From positions 1,523,934 to 1,587,933 of the forward strand of contig NZ_KI421507.1 in NCBI RefSeq assembly GCF_000473205.1: a DNA stretch of 64,000 nucleotides, given 5' to 3'. The position numbers and the translations under genes are program-made. The stretch is from Pseudophaeobacter arcticus DSM 23566. Its GTDB lineage: Bacteria; Pseudomonadota; Alphaproteobacteria; Rhodobacterales; Rhodobacteraceae. Of this stretch, positions 56,134-64,000 are shown piece by piece; positions within the stretch are counted from its first letter, which is position 1, and every line of letters begins with the position of its first letter. Under the pieces are notes generated by a model. The model searched no databases. It was given only the letters and a program-made list of their open reading frames with translations, and had not been told where the DNA came from.

Positions 56134-56372
56134 TTTTGCACTCTCTCTTCCAGGTCGCGTTGAACCTGGGCCAGTTTGGCGGAAATGAAGTCGCGGGCTT
56201 TGCGTTCCGCAAGACGCACCCGAATTTCAGTCAGAAAGGCTTCTTCCAAAGACTGAGAGGCTGCCCCAAGAACCTGGGCAACCTCCATATAAAACCGATC
56301 TTCGCCGATGGCATCCTGGACTTTGAGCGTATCGATTGCCAGCTTTTCACCCAGCTTTTCGATGGTTCCCAT
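56130..56372 (-). CDS. Small helical protein of unknown function
   Basis: 80 residues, mostly helix-forming and charged: EKLGEKLAIDTLKVQDAIGE, VLGAASQSLEEAFLTEIRVR and KARDFISAKLAQVQRDLEER. No Cys, signal or membrane segment. Its ATG lies on the end of the alpha/beta hydrolase gene and its stop overlaps the HD gene start, so it is translationally coupled on both sides. I do not recognise a family; the possible coiled-coil suggests an oligomer or partner protein. Confidence 0.7.
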   Translation of the reverse strand: MGTIEKLGEKLAIDTLKVQDAIGEDRFYMEVAQVLGAASQSLEEAFLTEIRVRLAERKARDFISAKLAQVQRDLEERVQK

Positions 56373-57025
56373 TAGCGGGTATTCTCCGTCAGGCGGCGCT
56401 TCACATAGTCAGTGGTGTGGCCCATCAAGGTGTCCATATGCTCCCCCTGGAAGAAGTGGTCAGCGCCCTCAACTTCGGTATGGGTGACTGTGATGCCTTT
56501 TTGCTCGTGCAGCTTGTTCACCAGATTGACGGTATCCGCAGGCGGTGCCACGCGGTCGGCGCTGCCGTTGATGATCAACCCAGACGAGGGGCAGGGCGCC
56601 AGAAAGGAGAAATCATACATATTGGCGGGCGGTGCCACCGAGATAAAGCCGGTGATTTCGGGGCGGCGCATCAAAAGCTGCATACCGATCCAGGCGCCAA
56701 AAGAGAACCCGGCAACCCAGCAATGCTTGGAGTTGTTGTTCATCGACTGCAGATAATCCAGCGCCGATGCCGCATCTGACAGCTCACCAATACCCTGATC
56801 GTATTCGCCCTGCGACCGGCCTACACCACGGAAATTAAACCGCAAAACGGTAAAACCCATGTTGTAGAATGCATAGTGCAGGTTGTAGACGACCTTATTG
56901 TTCATGGTGCCGCCAAACTGCGGGTGCGGATGCAGAACAATGGCGATAGGTGCGTCTTTTTCTTTTTGCGGGTGATAGCGGCCTTCCAGGCGGCCTTCGG
57001 GTCCGGGAAAAATGACCTCAGGCAT
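56372..57025 (-). CDS. Alpha/beta hydrolase (dienelactone-hydrolase / YheT-like small type)
   Basis: 217 residues. The catalytic triad is visible: Ser108 in VAGFSFGAWIG, Asp157 in INGSADRVAPP and His190 in VEGADHFFQG. The start VIFPGPEGRLEGRYHPQ with VLHPHPQFGGTMNN and LRFNFRGVGRSQGEYDQG is typical of the widespread COG2945 group of small hydrolases, whose substrates are unknown. It is the first gene of a three-gene overlapping operon with the 80-residue protein and the tandem HD protein. It is divergent from iscR. Confidence 0.85.
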   Translation of the reverse strand: MPEVIFPGPEGRLEGRYHPQKEKDAPIAIVLHPHPQFGGTMNNKVVYNLHYAFYNMGFTVLRFNFRGVGRSQGEYDQGIGELSDAASALDYLQSMNNNSKHCWVAGFSFGAWIGMQLLMRRPEITGFISVAPPANMYDFSFLAPCPSSGLIINGSADRVAPPADTVNLVNKLHEQKGITVTHTEVEGADHFFQGEHMDTLMGHTTDYVKRRLTENTR

Positions 57026-57075
57026 GTGTGGGTTAATCCTATTCTCATTTTCTGCAGATGCTGTTCCAGGAATAC

Positions 57076-57112
57076 TTGACGAATTCCATCAGTCATCTTA
57101 GAACAATTCTAA
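57076..57112 (+). promoter_or_regulatory. Promoter with palindrome upstream of iscR
   Basis: TTGACG (57076-57081), 17-base spacer, TAGAAC (57099-57104). A perfect inverted repeat TTAGAA-CAA-TTCTAA (57098-57112) covers the -10 box. This is a good place for repression, by inference from IscR itself. Confidence 0.5.
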
Positions 57113-57216
57113 TTGCTGGCGCAGGCCATTGCATTGCACCGTCACGCTGAGATACGCACTCACGCGGTTAAGGTCAATGTTTTCGCGCCTAAACTGATGT
57201 TTGGAGAGATGGAAAG

Positions 57217-57678
57217 ATGAAGCTTTCTACCAAAGGGCGCTATGCCATGGTCGCACTGGCTGATATTGCGTTGCAGCCGCAGGGCGCGCTGGTTGTGCTT
57301 GGTGATATCTCCAAACGGCAAAATATCTCACTTCCCTACCTGGAGCAGCTTTTTGTCAAACTGCGCCGGGCAGAGTTGGTTGCTTCGGTGCGCGGACCCG
57401 GTGGCGGCTATCGCCTGGCCCGTCCGCCGTCAGAAATTCGGGTTGTCGATATCCTGAGCGCCGTGGATGAAACCGTTGATGCAATGCACAAGGGGGCGGG
57501 GGCTTCGGGGGCCACCAGCGGTAGTCGGGCGCAATCGCTCACCAACCGTCTGTGGGAAAGCCTCAGCGCCCATGTCTATGTGTTTTTGCACCAGACCAGG
57601 CTGTCGGACATCATTCAGAACGACCTGGCGCCATGCCCTGCGGTTCCGGGTTTGTTTTCAGTTGTTGACGCAGAATAA
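57217..57678 (+). CDS. iscR: Rrf2-family Fe-S regulator IscR (Rhodobacteraceae type)
   Basis: 153 residues. The winged-helix N-terminus is typical: KLSTKGRYAMVALADIA, ISLPYLEQLFVKLRRAELV and VRGPGGGYRLARPPSEI. The three Cys that hold the 2Fe-2S cluster in E. coli IscR are missing (the loop at residues 92-104 is Gly/Ala/Ser). The only Cys is 140, near the C-terminus. A similar single-Cys IscR in Rhodobacter sphaeroides is known to bind an Fe-S cluster and to repress iron-sulfur genes. It heads the suf operon. The next gene starts 63 bases on. Confidence 0.92.
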   Translation: MKLSTKGRYAMVALADIALQPQGALVVLGDISKRQNISLPYLEQLFVKLRRAELVASVRGPGGGYRLARPPSEIRVVDILSAVDETVDAMHKGAGASGATSGSRAQSLTNRLWESLSAHVYVFLHQTRLSDIIQNDLAPCPAVPGLFSVVDAE

Positions 57679-57741
57679 TCCGGACATGAAGAGGGTAAAT
57701 GCATCCAATCCTGTCCGACTTGAACGAGAAAAGATGATTCT

Positions 57742-58785
57742 ATGACACGGGTTTATCTCGATCATAACGCCACCACCCCCCTGGCCCCTGCGGCCCGGAC
57801 CGCGATGATTGCGGCGATGGATCAATGTGGCAATCCCTCATCGGTGCATGCCGAGGGTCGCGCCGCCAAGGCGGTGATCGAACGCGCCCGTGCCCAGATT
57901 GCTGCTGCCTTTGGTGCTGACGGGGCGGATATCGTCTTTACCTCGGGCTCCACCGAGGGCGCCTCGCTGGCTTTGGCGGGACGCGATCTGCATGGGGCGG
58001 CGATTGAACATGATGCCGTAAGGGCCTGGACATGCGAGGATATTTCGGTTTCTCCCGCCGGGCTGGTTGCCGTAGAGACCCCCGCAGAAACAACCCTGCA
58101 ACTGGCCAATTCCGAAACCGGAGTAGTGCAGGAACTGCCGCAGGGGCTTGCGGTCAGCGATGTGACCCAGGGCTTTGGCAAGCTGCCGATCGCCTTTAAC
58201 TGGATGGGTGTCGGCATGGCGCTGATTTCGGCGCATAAGCTGGGCGGACCCAAGGGCATTGGCGCCCTGGTGATGCCGCGTGGCACCGATCTGGCGGCGC
58301 AAATTCGCGGTGGCGGTCAGGAAATGGGCCGTCGCTCCGGTACGGAAAACGTGATCGGTATTGCCGGTTTTGGCGCCGCCGCCGAAGCCGCAGCTGCCCA
58401 GCTGGCTGATGGCACCTGGGAACGGGTGCAACAGCTGCGCGATCTGATGGAAGAAGCCCTTGTGGCCGGCGCTCCAGGGCTTATTTGTGTCGGCAAAGAT
58501 GTGGCGCGTTTGCCCAACACCTCCTGCTTTGCGGTGCCGGGCTGGAAGGGGGAGACCCAGGTGATGCAGATGGATCTGTCCGGCTTTGCCATCAGCGCCG
58601 GCTCTGCCTGTTCCAGTGGCAAGGTGCGTGCCAGTGCGGTGCTGACCGCGATGGGATTTGACGAAGATACCGCCCAGGGCGCCGTGCGCGTCTCACTTGG
58701 GCCGACAACAACAAAAGACGAGGTGCTGCGCTTTGCGCAGACCTGGCTTCAGAAACACAAGAAACATTGCGCCCGCGTGGCGTGA
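57742..58785 (+). CDS. Cysteine desulfurase, shortened (NifS/IscS-like)
   Basis: 347 residues, about 45 shorter than IscS. It removes sulfur from cysteine for Fe-S assembly with PLP. The PLP Lys166 (SAHKLGGPKGIGAL) and catalytic Cys290 (SAGSACSSGK) are present. So are the N-terminal YLDHNATTPLAP, TSGSTEGASLA, NSETGVVQEL and the PLP-contact Asp140 (SDVTQGFGK). The missing part lies around residues 90-140, where IscS has a longer stretch of the large domain. In this group a full SufS is often found later in the operon, outside this window. The next gene is sufB, after 15 bases. Confidence 0.9.
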   Translation: MTRVYLDHNATTPLAPAARTAMIAAMDQCGNPSSVHAEGRAAKAVIERARAQIAAAFGADGADIVFTSGSTEGASLALAGRDLHGAAIEHDAVRAWTCEDISVSPAGLVAVETPAETTLQLANSETGVVQELPQGLAVSDVTQGFGKLPIAFNWMGVGMALISAHKLGGPKGIGALVMPRGTDLAAQIRGGGQEMGRRSGTENVIGIAGFGAAAEAAAAQLADGTWERVQQLRDLMEEALVAGAPGLICVGKDVARLPNTSCFAVPGWKGETQVMQMDLSGFAISAGSACSSGKVRASAVLTAMGFDEDTAQGAVRVSLGPTTTKDEVLRFAQTWLQKHKKHCARVA

Positions 58786-58800
58786 ATGCAGGAGAAGAAC

Positions 58801-60321
58801 ATGGCCGCTTTGGACCAGACCCAAGTCAAGGAAGGTGTCGACCAGGAAACCGTGGATGCGGTGGCCGAGGTCAGCACGTATAAATACGGCTGGGAAACCG
58901 ATATCGAGATGGAATATGCCCCCAAGGGCCTGACCACCGACATTGTTCGCCTGATCTCGGAAAAGAACGAAGAGCCCGAGTGGATGCTGAACTGGCGCCT
59001 GGAGGCCTATGATCGCTGGCTGCAAAAGGAAGAGCCAACCTGGGCCATGGTCGACTATCCTGAAATCGATTTTCAGGACCAGTATTACTATGCCCGCCCC
59101 AAATCCATGGAAGTAAAGCCAAAATCCCTGGATGACGTCGATCCCAAGCTGCTGGACACCTACAAAAAGCTGGGTATCCCGCTGAAAGAGCAGATGATCC
59201 TGGCCGGCGTTGAAGGCGCTGAGAATGCTCCCGCCGAAGGTCGCAAGGTTGCCGTGGACGCGGTGTTTGACTCGGTTTCTGTTGGCACCACCTTCCAGGC
59301 TGAGCTGAAAAAGGCCGGGGTAATCTTCTGCTCCATCTCGGAAGCGATCCGCGAACACCCCGAGCTGGTGAAGAAATACCTCGGCACCGTGGTTCCGGTT
59401 TCGGATAACTTTTATGCGACGCTGAACTCGGCCGTATTCTCGGATGGCTCCTTTGTCTATATCCCGCCGGGCGTGCGCTGCCCGATGGAGCTGAGCACCT
59501 ATTTCCGTATCAACGCGGAAAACACCGGTCAGTTTGAACGTACCCTGATCATCGCCGACAAGGGCTCCTATGTGAGCTACCTTGAGGGCTGTACCGCACC
59601 GGCCCGTGATATCGCCCAGCTGCACGCCGCTGTGGTTGAGATCATCATCGAAGAAGACGCCGAGGTGAAATACTCCACCGTGCAGAACTGGTACCCCGGT
59701 GATGAAAACGGCAAGGGCGGCATCTACAACTTTGTCACCAAACGCGCCGACTGCCGCGGTGATCGCGCCAAGGTCATGTGGACCCAGGTGGAAACCGGCT
59801 CTGCCGTGACCTGGAAATACCCCTCCTGCATTCTGCGCGGCAACGAGAGCCAGGGCGAGTTCTACTCCATCGCCATCGCCAACAACATGCAGCAGGCCGA
59901 CACCGGCACCAAGATGGTGCATCTGGGGCGCGATACCAAATCGCGGATCGTCTCCAAAGGGATTTCCGCCGGCAAGGCGCAGAACACCTATCGTGGTCTG
60001 GTCTCGATGCATCCCAAGGCAAAGAACAGCCGCAATTTCACCCAATGTGACAGCTTGTTGATCGGCGACAAATGTGGCGCCCACACCGTGCCTTACATTG
60101 AGGTGAAGAATAACTCATCCCGGGTTGAGCACGAGGCGACAACCTCAAAAGTGGACGATGACCAGCTGTTCTACTGCCGCCAGCGCGGCATTGGCGAAGA
60201 AGACGCGGTGGCCCTGGTGGTCAACGGCTTCTGCAAGGACGTGCTGCAGGCCCTGCCGATGGAATTCGCCATGGAAGCCCAGCAATTGGTGGCGATCTCC
60301 TTGGAAGGTTCGGTGGGGTAA
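58801..60321 (+). CDS. sufB: Fe-S cluster scaffold protein SufB
   Basis: 506 residues from the ATG at 58801, after AGGAGAAG. It is the scaffold of the SufBC2D complex on which clusters are built. Marks: [75 protein letters not shown] and [20 protein letters not shown]. Full length. It is normally followed by sufC; here three other genes (60323-61693) come between. Confidence 0.97.
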   Translation: MAALDQTQVKEGVDQETVDAVAEVSTYKYGWETDIEMEYAPKGLTTDIVRLISEKNEEPEWMLNWRLEAYDRWLQKEEPTWAMVDYPEIDFQDQYYYARPKSMEVKPKSLDDVDPKLLDTYKKLGIPLKEQMILAGVEGAENAPAEGRKVAVDAVFDSVSVGTTFQAELKKAGVIFCSISEAIREHPELVKKYLGTVVPVSDNFYATLNSAVFSDGSFVYIPPGVRCPMELSTYFRINAENTGQFERTLIIADKGSYVSYLEGCTAPARDIAQLHAAVVEIIIEEDAEVKYSTVQNWYPGDENGKGGIYNFVTKRADCRGDRAKVMWTQVETGSAVTWKYPSCILRGNESQGEFYSIAIANNMQQADTGTKMVHLGRDTKSRIVSKGISAGKAQNTYRGLVSMHPKAKNSRNFTQCDSLLIGDKCGAHTVPYIEVKNNSSRVEHEATTSKVDDDQLFYCRQRGIGEEDAVALVVNGFCKDVLQALPMEFAMEAQQLVAISLEGSVG

Positions 60322-60322
60322 A

Positions 60323-60544
60323 ATGACCGAAGCTCAGCTCGCCGAGATTTTGAAAGAACGATACACGTCCGCCGAAAAGCGAGAGATGGTCACGGCCATT
60401 CATGTATTCGGAGTTGAATTCGCAGATCTTCTGGATGGAGTTTCAATCAACGACGTAGCTGAGCTTGGAACCGGTCATCGCTCCTATGGAACCGAAATCC
60501 GTAAGGGCATCCGACTGTCTAAATTTGTGACTCTGAAGAGGTGA
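60323..60544 (+). CDS. Small low-GC ORF within the suf operon, unknown function
   Basis: 73 residues starting one base after the sufB stop. Sequence parts: [39 protein letters not shown] and [20 protein letters not shown]. No signal, membrane segment or Cys. By hand count the ORF is 110/222 GC (about 50 percent), with several CGA and GGA codons that the neighbouring suf genes avoid. No strong ribosome site of its own, so it probably depends on coupling to sufB. I do not recognise a family. It looks like a small foreign insertion or a plasmid/toxin-antitoxin-like remnant, by inference only. Confidence 0.6.
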   Translation: MTEAQLAEILKERYTSAEKREMVTAIHVFGVEFADLLDGVSINDVAELGTGHRSYGTEIRKGIRLSKFVTLKR

Positions 60545-60549
60545 GTAGC

Positions 60550-60864
60550 ATGATCGTCACAACCACCCCCTCTGTTGAGGGCTACCAAATAGCTGAATAC
60601 AAGGGCATCGTCGTGGGCGAGGCCATCATGGGGGCCAATGTGGTGCGGGATGTCTTTGCCTCGATCACCGATATCGTCGGTGGCCGCTCTGGCGCCTATG
60701 AAAGCAAACTGCAGGACGCGCGTGAAACCGCGCTGGCAGAGCTGGAAGACCGCGCCCGTGAAAAAGGCGCCAATGCGGTTGTGGGCGTTGATCTTGATTA
60801 CGAGGTCGTTGGCAATTCGATGTTGATGGTCTCTGCCAGCGGCACAGCGGTGGTGATCGGCTGA
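60550..60864 (+). CDS. UPF0145 (YbjQ/DUF74) heavy-metal-binding-fold protein
   Basis: 104 residues from the ATG at 60550 with AGAGG 8 bases upstream. A GTG at 60541 is possible. The family pattern is clear: [60 protein letters not shown] and [16 protein letters not shown]. YbjQ forms pentameric barrels and its function is unknown; the name metal-binding comes from fold similarity. Its place between sufB and sufC fits a link to iron or metal handling, by context only. Confidence 0.92.
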   Translation: MIVTTTPSVEGYQIAEYKGIVVGEAIMGANVVRDVFASITDIVGGRSGAYESKLQDARETALAELEDRAREKGANAVVGVDLDYEVVGNSMLMVSASGTAVVIG

Positions 60865-60865
60865 C

Positions 60866-61693
60866 ATGACCTTGACGGCTCCTCATATCGCGCCTTTACG
60901 CCTGTTCTGGTGGAAAGCGGTGCCAAACTTTGGCGACGTGCTCTCCAGCCTTGTGGTGGCGCATCTGAGTGGCCGTGACGTGGTGCATTGTGGTCCCGGC
61001 AAGGCGGATCTTTTTGCCATTGGCTCGATCCTGCAAATTGCCCGGCGCAAGTATTCCGAGGCAAAGACCTATGCCCAAAAGCCGGAGATCTGGGGGGCTG
61101 GGCTGCTGCATGCAGTGTCGTCACTTGATTTTTTATCCAATGTAAACATTGCCTTGCTGCGCGGTCCTATCACGGCTTCGCTGTTGGGGGTGAAAACACA
61201 ACGCTTTGGAGACCCTGGACTGCTGGTGGCAGATGTCTTTGCGCCCGCGTCATCAAAAACCCACCGGATCGGCCTGGTTCCCCATCACAGCCAGATGGAA
61301 GACCCGCAAATTCAGGCGCTTGCGAATAGCAGTGAGGAGATCTTGCTGATTGATCCGCGTCAGGATCCCGCCACCGTCTGTCGCCAGATCAGCGCCTGTG
61401 GACATATCTATGCTGCCTCGCTGCATGGGTTGATCACCGCGGACGCCTACGGCGTGGCCTCGACCTGGGTCGCACCCGGGGATCAGGGGCATCTGAAATA
61501 CTACGACTATGCCGCCTCGATCGGGCGGGTCCTTATTTCTCCGCTGGCCTGGGAGCAGATCCCTGGCCACGCGCGAAACACCGACCAACCGGCAGAGCTG
61601 ACCTACGGCGCGGGCATTGCGCGCGCCCAGGCAGATCTGCGTAACAGTTTTCCTGCGCGCCTGCGCGCTGAACAGAACACAGGGACCGCCTGA
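60866..61693 (+). CDS. Polysaccharide-pyruvyl-transferase-like protein within the suf operon
   Basis: 275 residues, beginning one base after the UPF0145 stop. The pattern LRLFWWKAVPNFGDVLSSLV and then FAIGSILQIARRK, EIWGAGLLHA, LLRGPITASLLG and FGDPGLLVADVF is that of the polysaccharide pyruvyl transferase (CsaB/WcaK-type) fold. The later AASLHGLITADAYGVASTWV has the conserved His. These enzymes put pyruvate ketals on sugars. A role in Fe-S assembly is not known to me, and exopolysaccharide genes are not near. sufC follows after 33 bases with its own ribosome site. Confidence 0.82.
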   Translation: MTLTAPHIAPLRLFWWKAVPNFGDVLSSLVVAHLSGRDVVHCGPGKADLFAIGSILQIARRKYSEAKTYAQKPEIWGAGLLHAVSSLDFLSNVNIALLRGPITASLLGVKTQRFGDPGLLVADVFAPASSKTHRIGLVPHHSQMEDPQIQALANSSEEILLIDPRQDPATVCRQISACGHIYAASLHGLITADAYGVASTWVAPGDQGHLKYYDYAASIGRVLISPLAWEQIPGHARNTDQPAELTYGAGIARAQADLRNSFPARLRAEQNTGTA

Positions 61694-61726
61694 GGGCGCG
61701 ACCAAGAGAAAAGAGACGAGGAAAAA

Positions 61727-62482
61727 ATGCTCGAAATCAAAAACCTGCACGTCAAACTTGAAGACGAGGACAAGCAGATCCTGAAAGGTCTGAACCTGAC
61801 TGTTGAAGCCGGCAAGGTGCATGCGATCATGGGGCCAAATGGCTCTGGCAAGTCGACACTTTCTTATGTTCTGTCGGGCCGCGACGGCTATGAAGTCACC
61901 GAAGGCAGCGCCACCCTGGCGGGCCAGGATCTGCTGGAGCTGGAGCCGGAAGAGCGCGCCGCACTGGGTGTGTTTCTGGCCTTTCAATACCCGGTTGAAA
62001 TTCCCGGCGTCGGCAACATGACCTTCCTGCGCACCGCGGTGAATTCCCAGCGCAAAGCCCGCGGCGAAGAAGAGCTGTCTGCGGCAGAGTTCCTCAAATC
62101 CATCCGCGCCAAGGCCAAAGAGCTGAAGATCGACGCCGATATGCTGAAGCGTCCGGTCAATGTGGGCTTCTCTGGTGGTGAGAAAAAGCGGAATGAAATC
62201 CTGCAGATGGCCATGCTTGAGCCCAAGATGTGCATCCTGGATGAAACCGACTCGGGCCTTGATGTCGACGCGATGAAACTGGTCGCCGAAGGCGTCAACG
62301 CCCTGCGCGACGAGGGCCGTGGCTTTCTGGTGATCACCCACTACCAGCGTTTGCTGGACCATATCAAACCGGATGTTGTGCATATTCTGGCGGGCGGCAA
62401 AATTGTAAAAACCGGTGGGCCGGAGCTGGCAATGGAAGTCGAAAACAACGGCTATGCTGGTATCCTGGCGGAGGTTTCCTGA
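61727..62482 (+). CDS. sufC: Fe-S assembly ATPase SufC
   Basis: 251 residues. ABC-type ATPase of the SufBCD complex. Walker A GPNGSGKST (residues 36-44), signature VGFSGGEKKRNEILQM and Walker B CILDETDSGLDVDAM, with LVITHYQRLLDHI. The Q-loop region reads LAFQYPVEIPGV. Full length. GAGGAAAAA lies before the ATG. sufD starts one base after the stop. Confidence 0.98.
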   Translation: MLEIKNLHVKLEDEDKQILKGLNLTVEAGKVHAIMGPNGSGKSTLSYVLSGRDGYEVTEGSATLAGQDLLELEPEERAALGVFLAFQYPVEIPGVGNMTFLRTAVNSQRKARGEEELSAAEFLKSIRAKAKELKIDADMLKRPVNVGFSGGEKKRNEILQMAMLEPKMCILDETDSGLDVDAMKLVAEGVNALRDEGRGFLVITHYQRLLDHIKPDVVHILAGGKIVKTGGPELAMEVENNGYAGILAEVS

Positions 62483-62483
62483 G

Positions 62484-63764
62484 ATGGCGCTTGCTGATGT
62501 GAAACAAAGTGCCACCGAGGCACGGTTGGCGGCGCTGAGCCTGCCGCAGGGCGGTTGCCTTGCGGCGGCACGTCAGGCGGCGCTGTCGCGGGTGCAGACC
62601 ATGGGATTGCCGGGGCGCCGTGATGAATACTGGAAATACACCCGTCCCGATACGCTGATCTCAGCTGACGTCGAAAAGGCAGCAGTTTTTGCCATGGACG
62701 AAGCACCAATGTTCAATGAATTTGACCGTTTGAAGGTCGTTTTTGTGGATGGCGTTTATGATACCGAGGCTTCGGATGATCTGAGCCTGGAAGGTGTCCG
62801 GATCGACCGGATTGCGGATATCTGCAGTCAGGACATTCATTGGGCCAAAGACCTATACGGGGTTCTGGAGGCACGCGGCCAGGCGCCGGTGGAACGTCCG
62901 CTGGCAGCCTTGAACACCGCCTTTGCCCAGGATGGTGTTGCCATTCATGTGACCGGCAAGCCCAGCAAGCCAATCAACCTGGTCTATGTGCATTCGGATG
63001 AGGGATCAGATGCCATCCTGCATCACGTGATCCGGGTTGAGCCCGGCGCTGAGGCCACGATCCTGGAAAACGGCCCGGCTGCCTCGCGGTTCAACAAATG
63101 TACCGAGATCGACATTGCCGACACCGGCAAGCTGCATCTGGTGCGCGCCCAGGGGCGGGATCATGAACGTCGGGCTGCGACCCATCTGTTTGCCCGTCTG
63201 GGCGCTGAATCCGTGTTCAAAAGCTTCACCCTCACGGTGAATGGCATTTTGACCCGCAACGAGGCGGTGATTGAGCTGTTGGGCGATGACGCCATTGCGC
63301 ATATTGCCGGCGCCTGTGTTGGCGACGGGGAATTCCATCATGATGACACGGTGTTCATCACCCATGATGCGGTAAACTGCGAAAGCCGTCAGGTTTTCAA
63401 AAAGGTGCTGCGCAATGGGGCCACCGGTGTGTTTCAGGGTAAAATCCTCGTCAAAGAGGGGGCTCAGAAAACCGATGGGTATCAGATCAGCCAATCGCTG
63501 CTTTTGGATGGTGACAGCCAGTTTCTGGCCAAGCCTGAGCTGGAAATCTATGCCGATGATGTGATCTGTTCCCATGGCTCCACCACCGGCGCCATCGACG
63601 AAGAGGCGCTGTTCTACCTGCGCTCGCGTGGGGTTCCGGTTGCCGAGGCGACGGATCTTTTGACTCTGGCTTTCCTGGCGGAAGCGGTGGAAGAGGTCGA
63701 AGACGCCGATATTTCTGCTTCCCTTGTTGCCCGCCTGGAAGGCTGGCTGTCGCGGCGCCGCTAA
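62484..63764 (+). CDS. sufD: Fe-S assembly protein SufD
   Basis: 426 residues from the ATG at 62484, one base after the sufC stop. It pairs with SufB in the SufBC2D complex. Marks: LPGRRDEYWKYTRPDTLIS at the N-terminus, RVEPGAEATILENGPAASRF, the fold shared with SufB, and YADDVICSHGSTTGAIDEEALFYLRSRG at the end with the Cys and His of the cluster-handling interface. Normal length. The next gene begins immediately. Confidence 0.96.
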   Translation: MALADVKQSATEARLAALSLPQGGCLAAARQAALSRVQTMGLPGRRDEYWKYTRPDTLISADVEKAAVFAMDEAPMFNEFDRLKVVFVDGVYDTEASDDLSLEGVRIDRIADICSQDIHWAKDLYGVLEARGQAPVERPLAALNTAFAQDGVAIHVTGKPSKPINLVYVHSDEGSDAILHHVIRVEPGAEATILENGPAASRFNKCTEIDIADTGKLHLVRAQGRDHERRAATHLFARLGAESVFKSFTLTVNGILTRNEAVIELLGDDAIAHIAGACVGDGEFHHDDTVFITHDAVNCESRQVFKKVLRNGATGVFQGKILVKEGAQKTDGYQISQSLLLDGDSQFLAKPELEIYADDVICSHGSTTGAIDEEALFYLRSRGVPVAEATDLLTLAFLAEAVEEVEDADISASLVARLEGWLSRRR

Positions 63765-64000
63765 ATGGCGGTCACCGGCGATATTCTGGCAACCTATCGA
63801 GGGCCGCGCAGGGTGTTTGCGCGGCTCTTGACCATGGGCCCGCGCGAGGACCGGCTGTTGGCAATCCTTATGGCAAGCTGCGCTTTGATGTTCATCTCGC
63901 GGATGCCCAGCCTGGCACGCGAGGCGCATCTGACCGGACAGGAACAGACAATGTTGCTCAGCAACGCGTTGTTTGGCATCATTTTTATCGCTCCTCTGGG
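63765..64000 (+). CDS. YIP1-family membrane protein, N-terminal part (runs off window)
   Basis: The ATG at 63765 directly follows the sufD TAA, and the frame is open to the end of the window (about 78 codons). The start reads MAVTGDILATYRGPRRVFAR and then a membrane segment (LLAILMASCALMFIS). The length of the rest is unknown. YIP1-like proteins are often found within suf operons of Rhodobacteraceae, from memory. No Fe-S role is established. Confidence 0.6.
   Translation, partial: MAVTGDILATYRGPRRVFARLLTMGPREDRLLAILMASCALMFISRMPSLAREAHLTGQEQTMLLSNALFGIIFIAPL

Overview
The window looks like chromosomal DNA of a marine alphaproteobacterium of the Rhodobacteraceae (Roseobacter group). This rests on family knowledge, not on a search. 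The signs are GC-rich coding DNA with long antisense shadow frames, an IscR without the usual three cysteines, a suf operon headed by iscR and a cysteine desulfurase, a CckA-type hybrid kinase with a CtrA-type site in front of it, a GTTC-N7-GTTC LexA box at recA, a Usg protein and many DUFs typical of the group. I see no prophage, insertion sequence, CRISPR array or rRNA. There is one tRNA.

Layout. 1-6.8 kb: the end of a 3-hydroxyisobutyrate-dehydrogenase-like gene, a SYLF lipoprotein, hemB, a four-helix membrane protein and mfd. 6.9-16 kb: a TPR protein, an MFS drug exporter, a tight acyl-CoA ligase / DsbA-like / K+ channel operon facing an XRE-cupin regulator, a family 5 solute-binding protein, and a candidate small RNA with its own promoter and terminator (15883-15994). 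16-26.7 kb: bdhA, a DUF502 protein, the pseudouridine catabolic pair psuG-psuK, a divergent DUF4198 / HupE-like metal-handling pair, a ThiE-like protein, trmJ, heme A synthase and an M32 carboxypeptidase. 26.9-35.7 kb: a DUF4034-like secreted protein, gyrA, usg, a radical SAM protein, zwf-pgl and a thioesterase. 35.9-43.6 kb: tRNA-Gly(CCC), a DUF2235 hydrolase, a RACo-like corrinoid-activating protein, a CaiB/BaiF CoA-transferase, guaB and an RsmB-like methyltransferase. 43.7-51 kb: cckA, a sulfotransferase-like gene, recA and alaS. 51-57 kb: typA, an SMR exporter, a class II amidotransferase, a tandem HD protein and an alpha/beta hydrolase. 57-64 kb: the iscR-suf iron-sulfur operon, running off the end.

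The two most coherent units are the iscR-suf operon and the cckA/recA/alaS housekeeping block. The suf operon carries a shortened desulfurase and three interposed genes: a low-GC 73-residue ORF, a UPF0145 protein and a polysaccharide-pyruvyl-transferase-like protein. The cckA block has a perfect TTAA-N7-TTAA site, a six-copy TAAGCCC repeat starting at the cckA stop codon, and LexA boxes at recA. I did not find a clearly new multi-gene system. The best leads are the small RNA, the extra suf genes, the tandem HD protein and the overlapping metal-handling pair.
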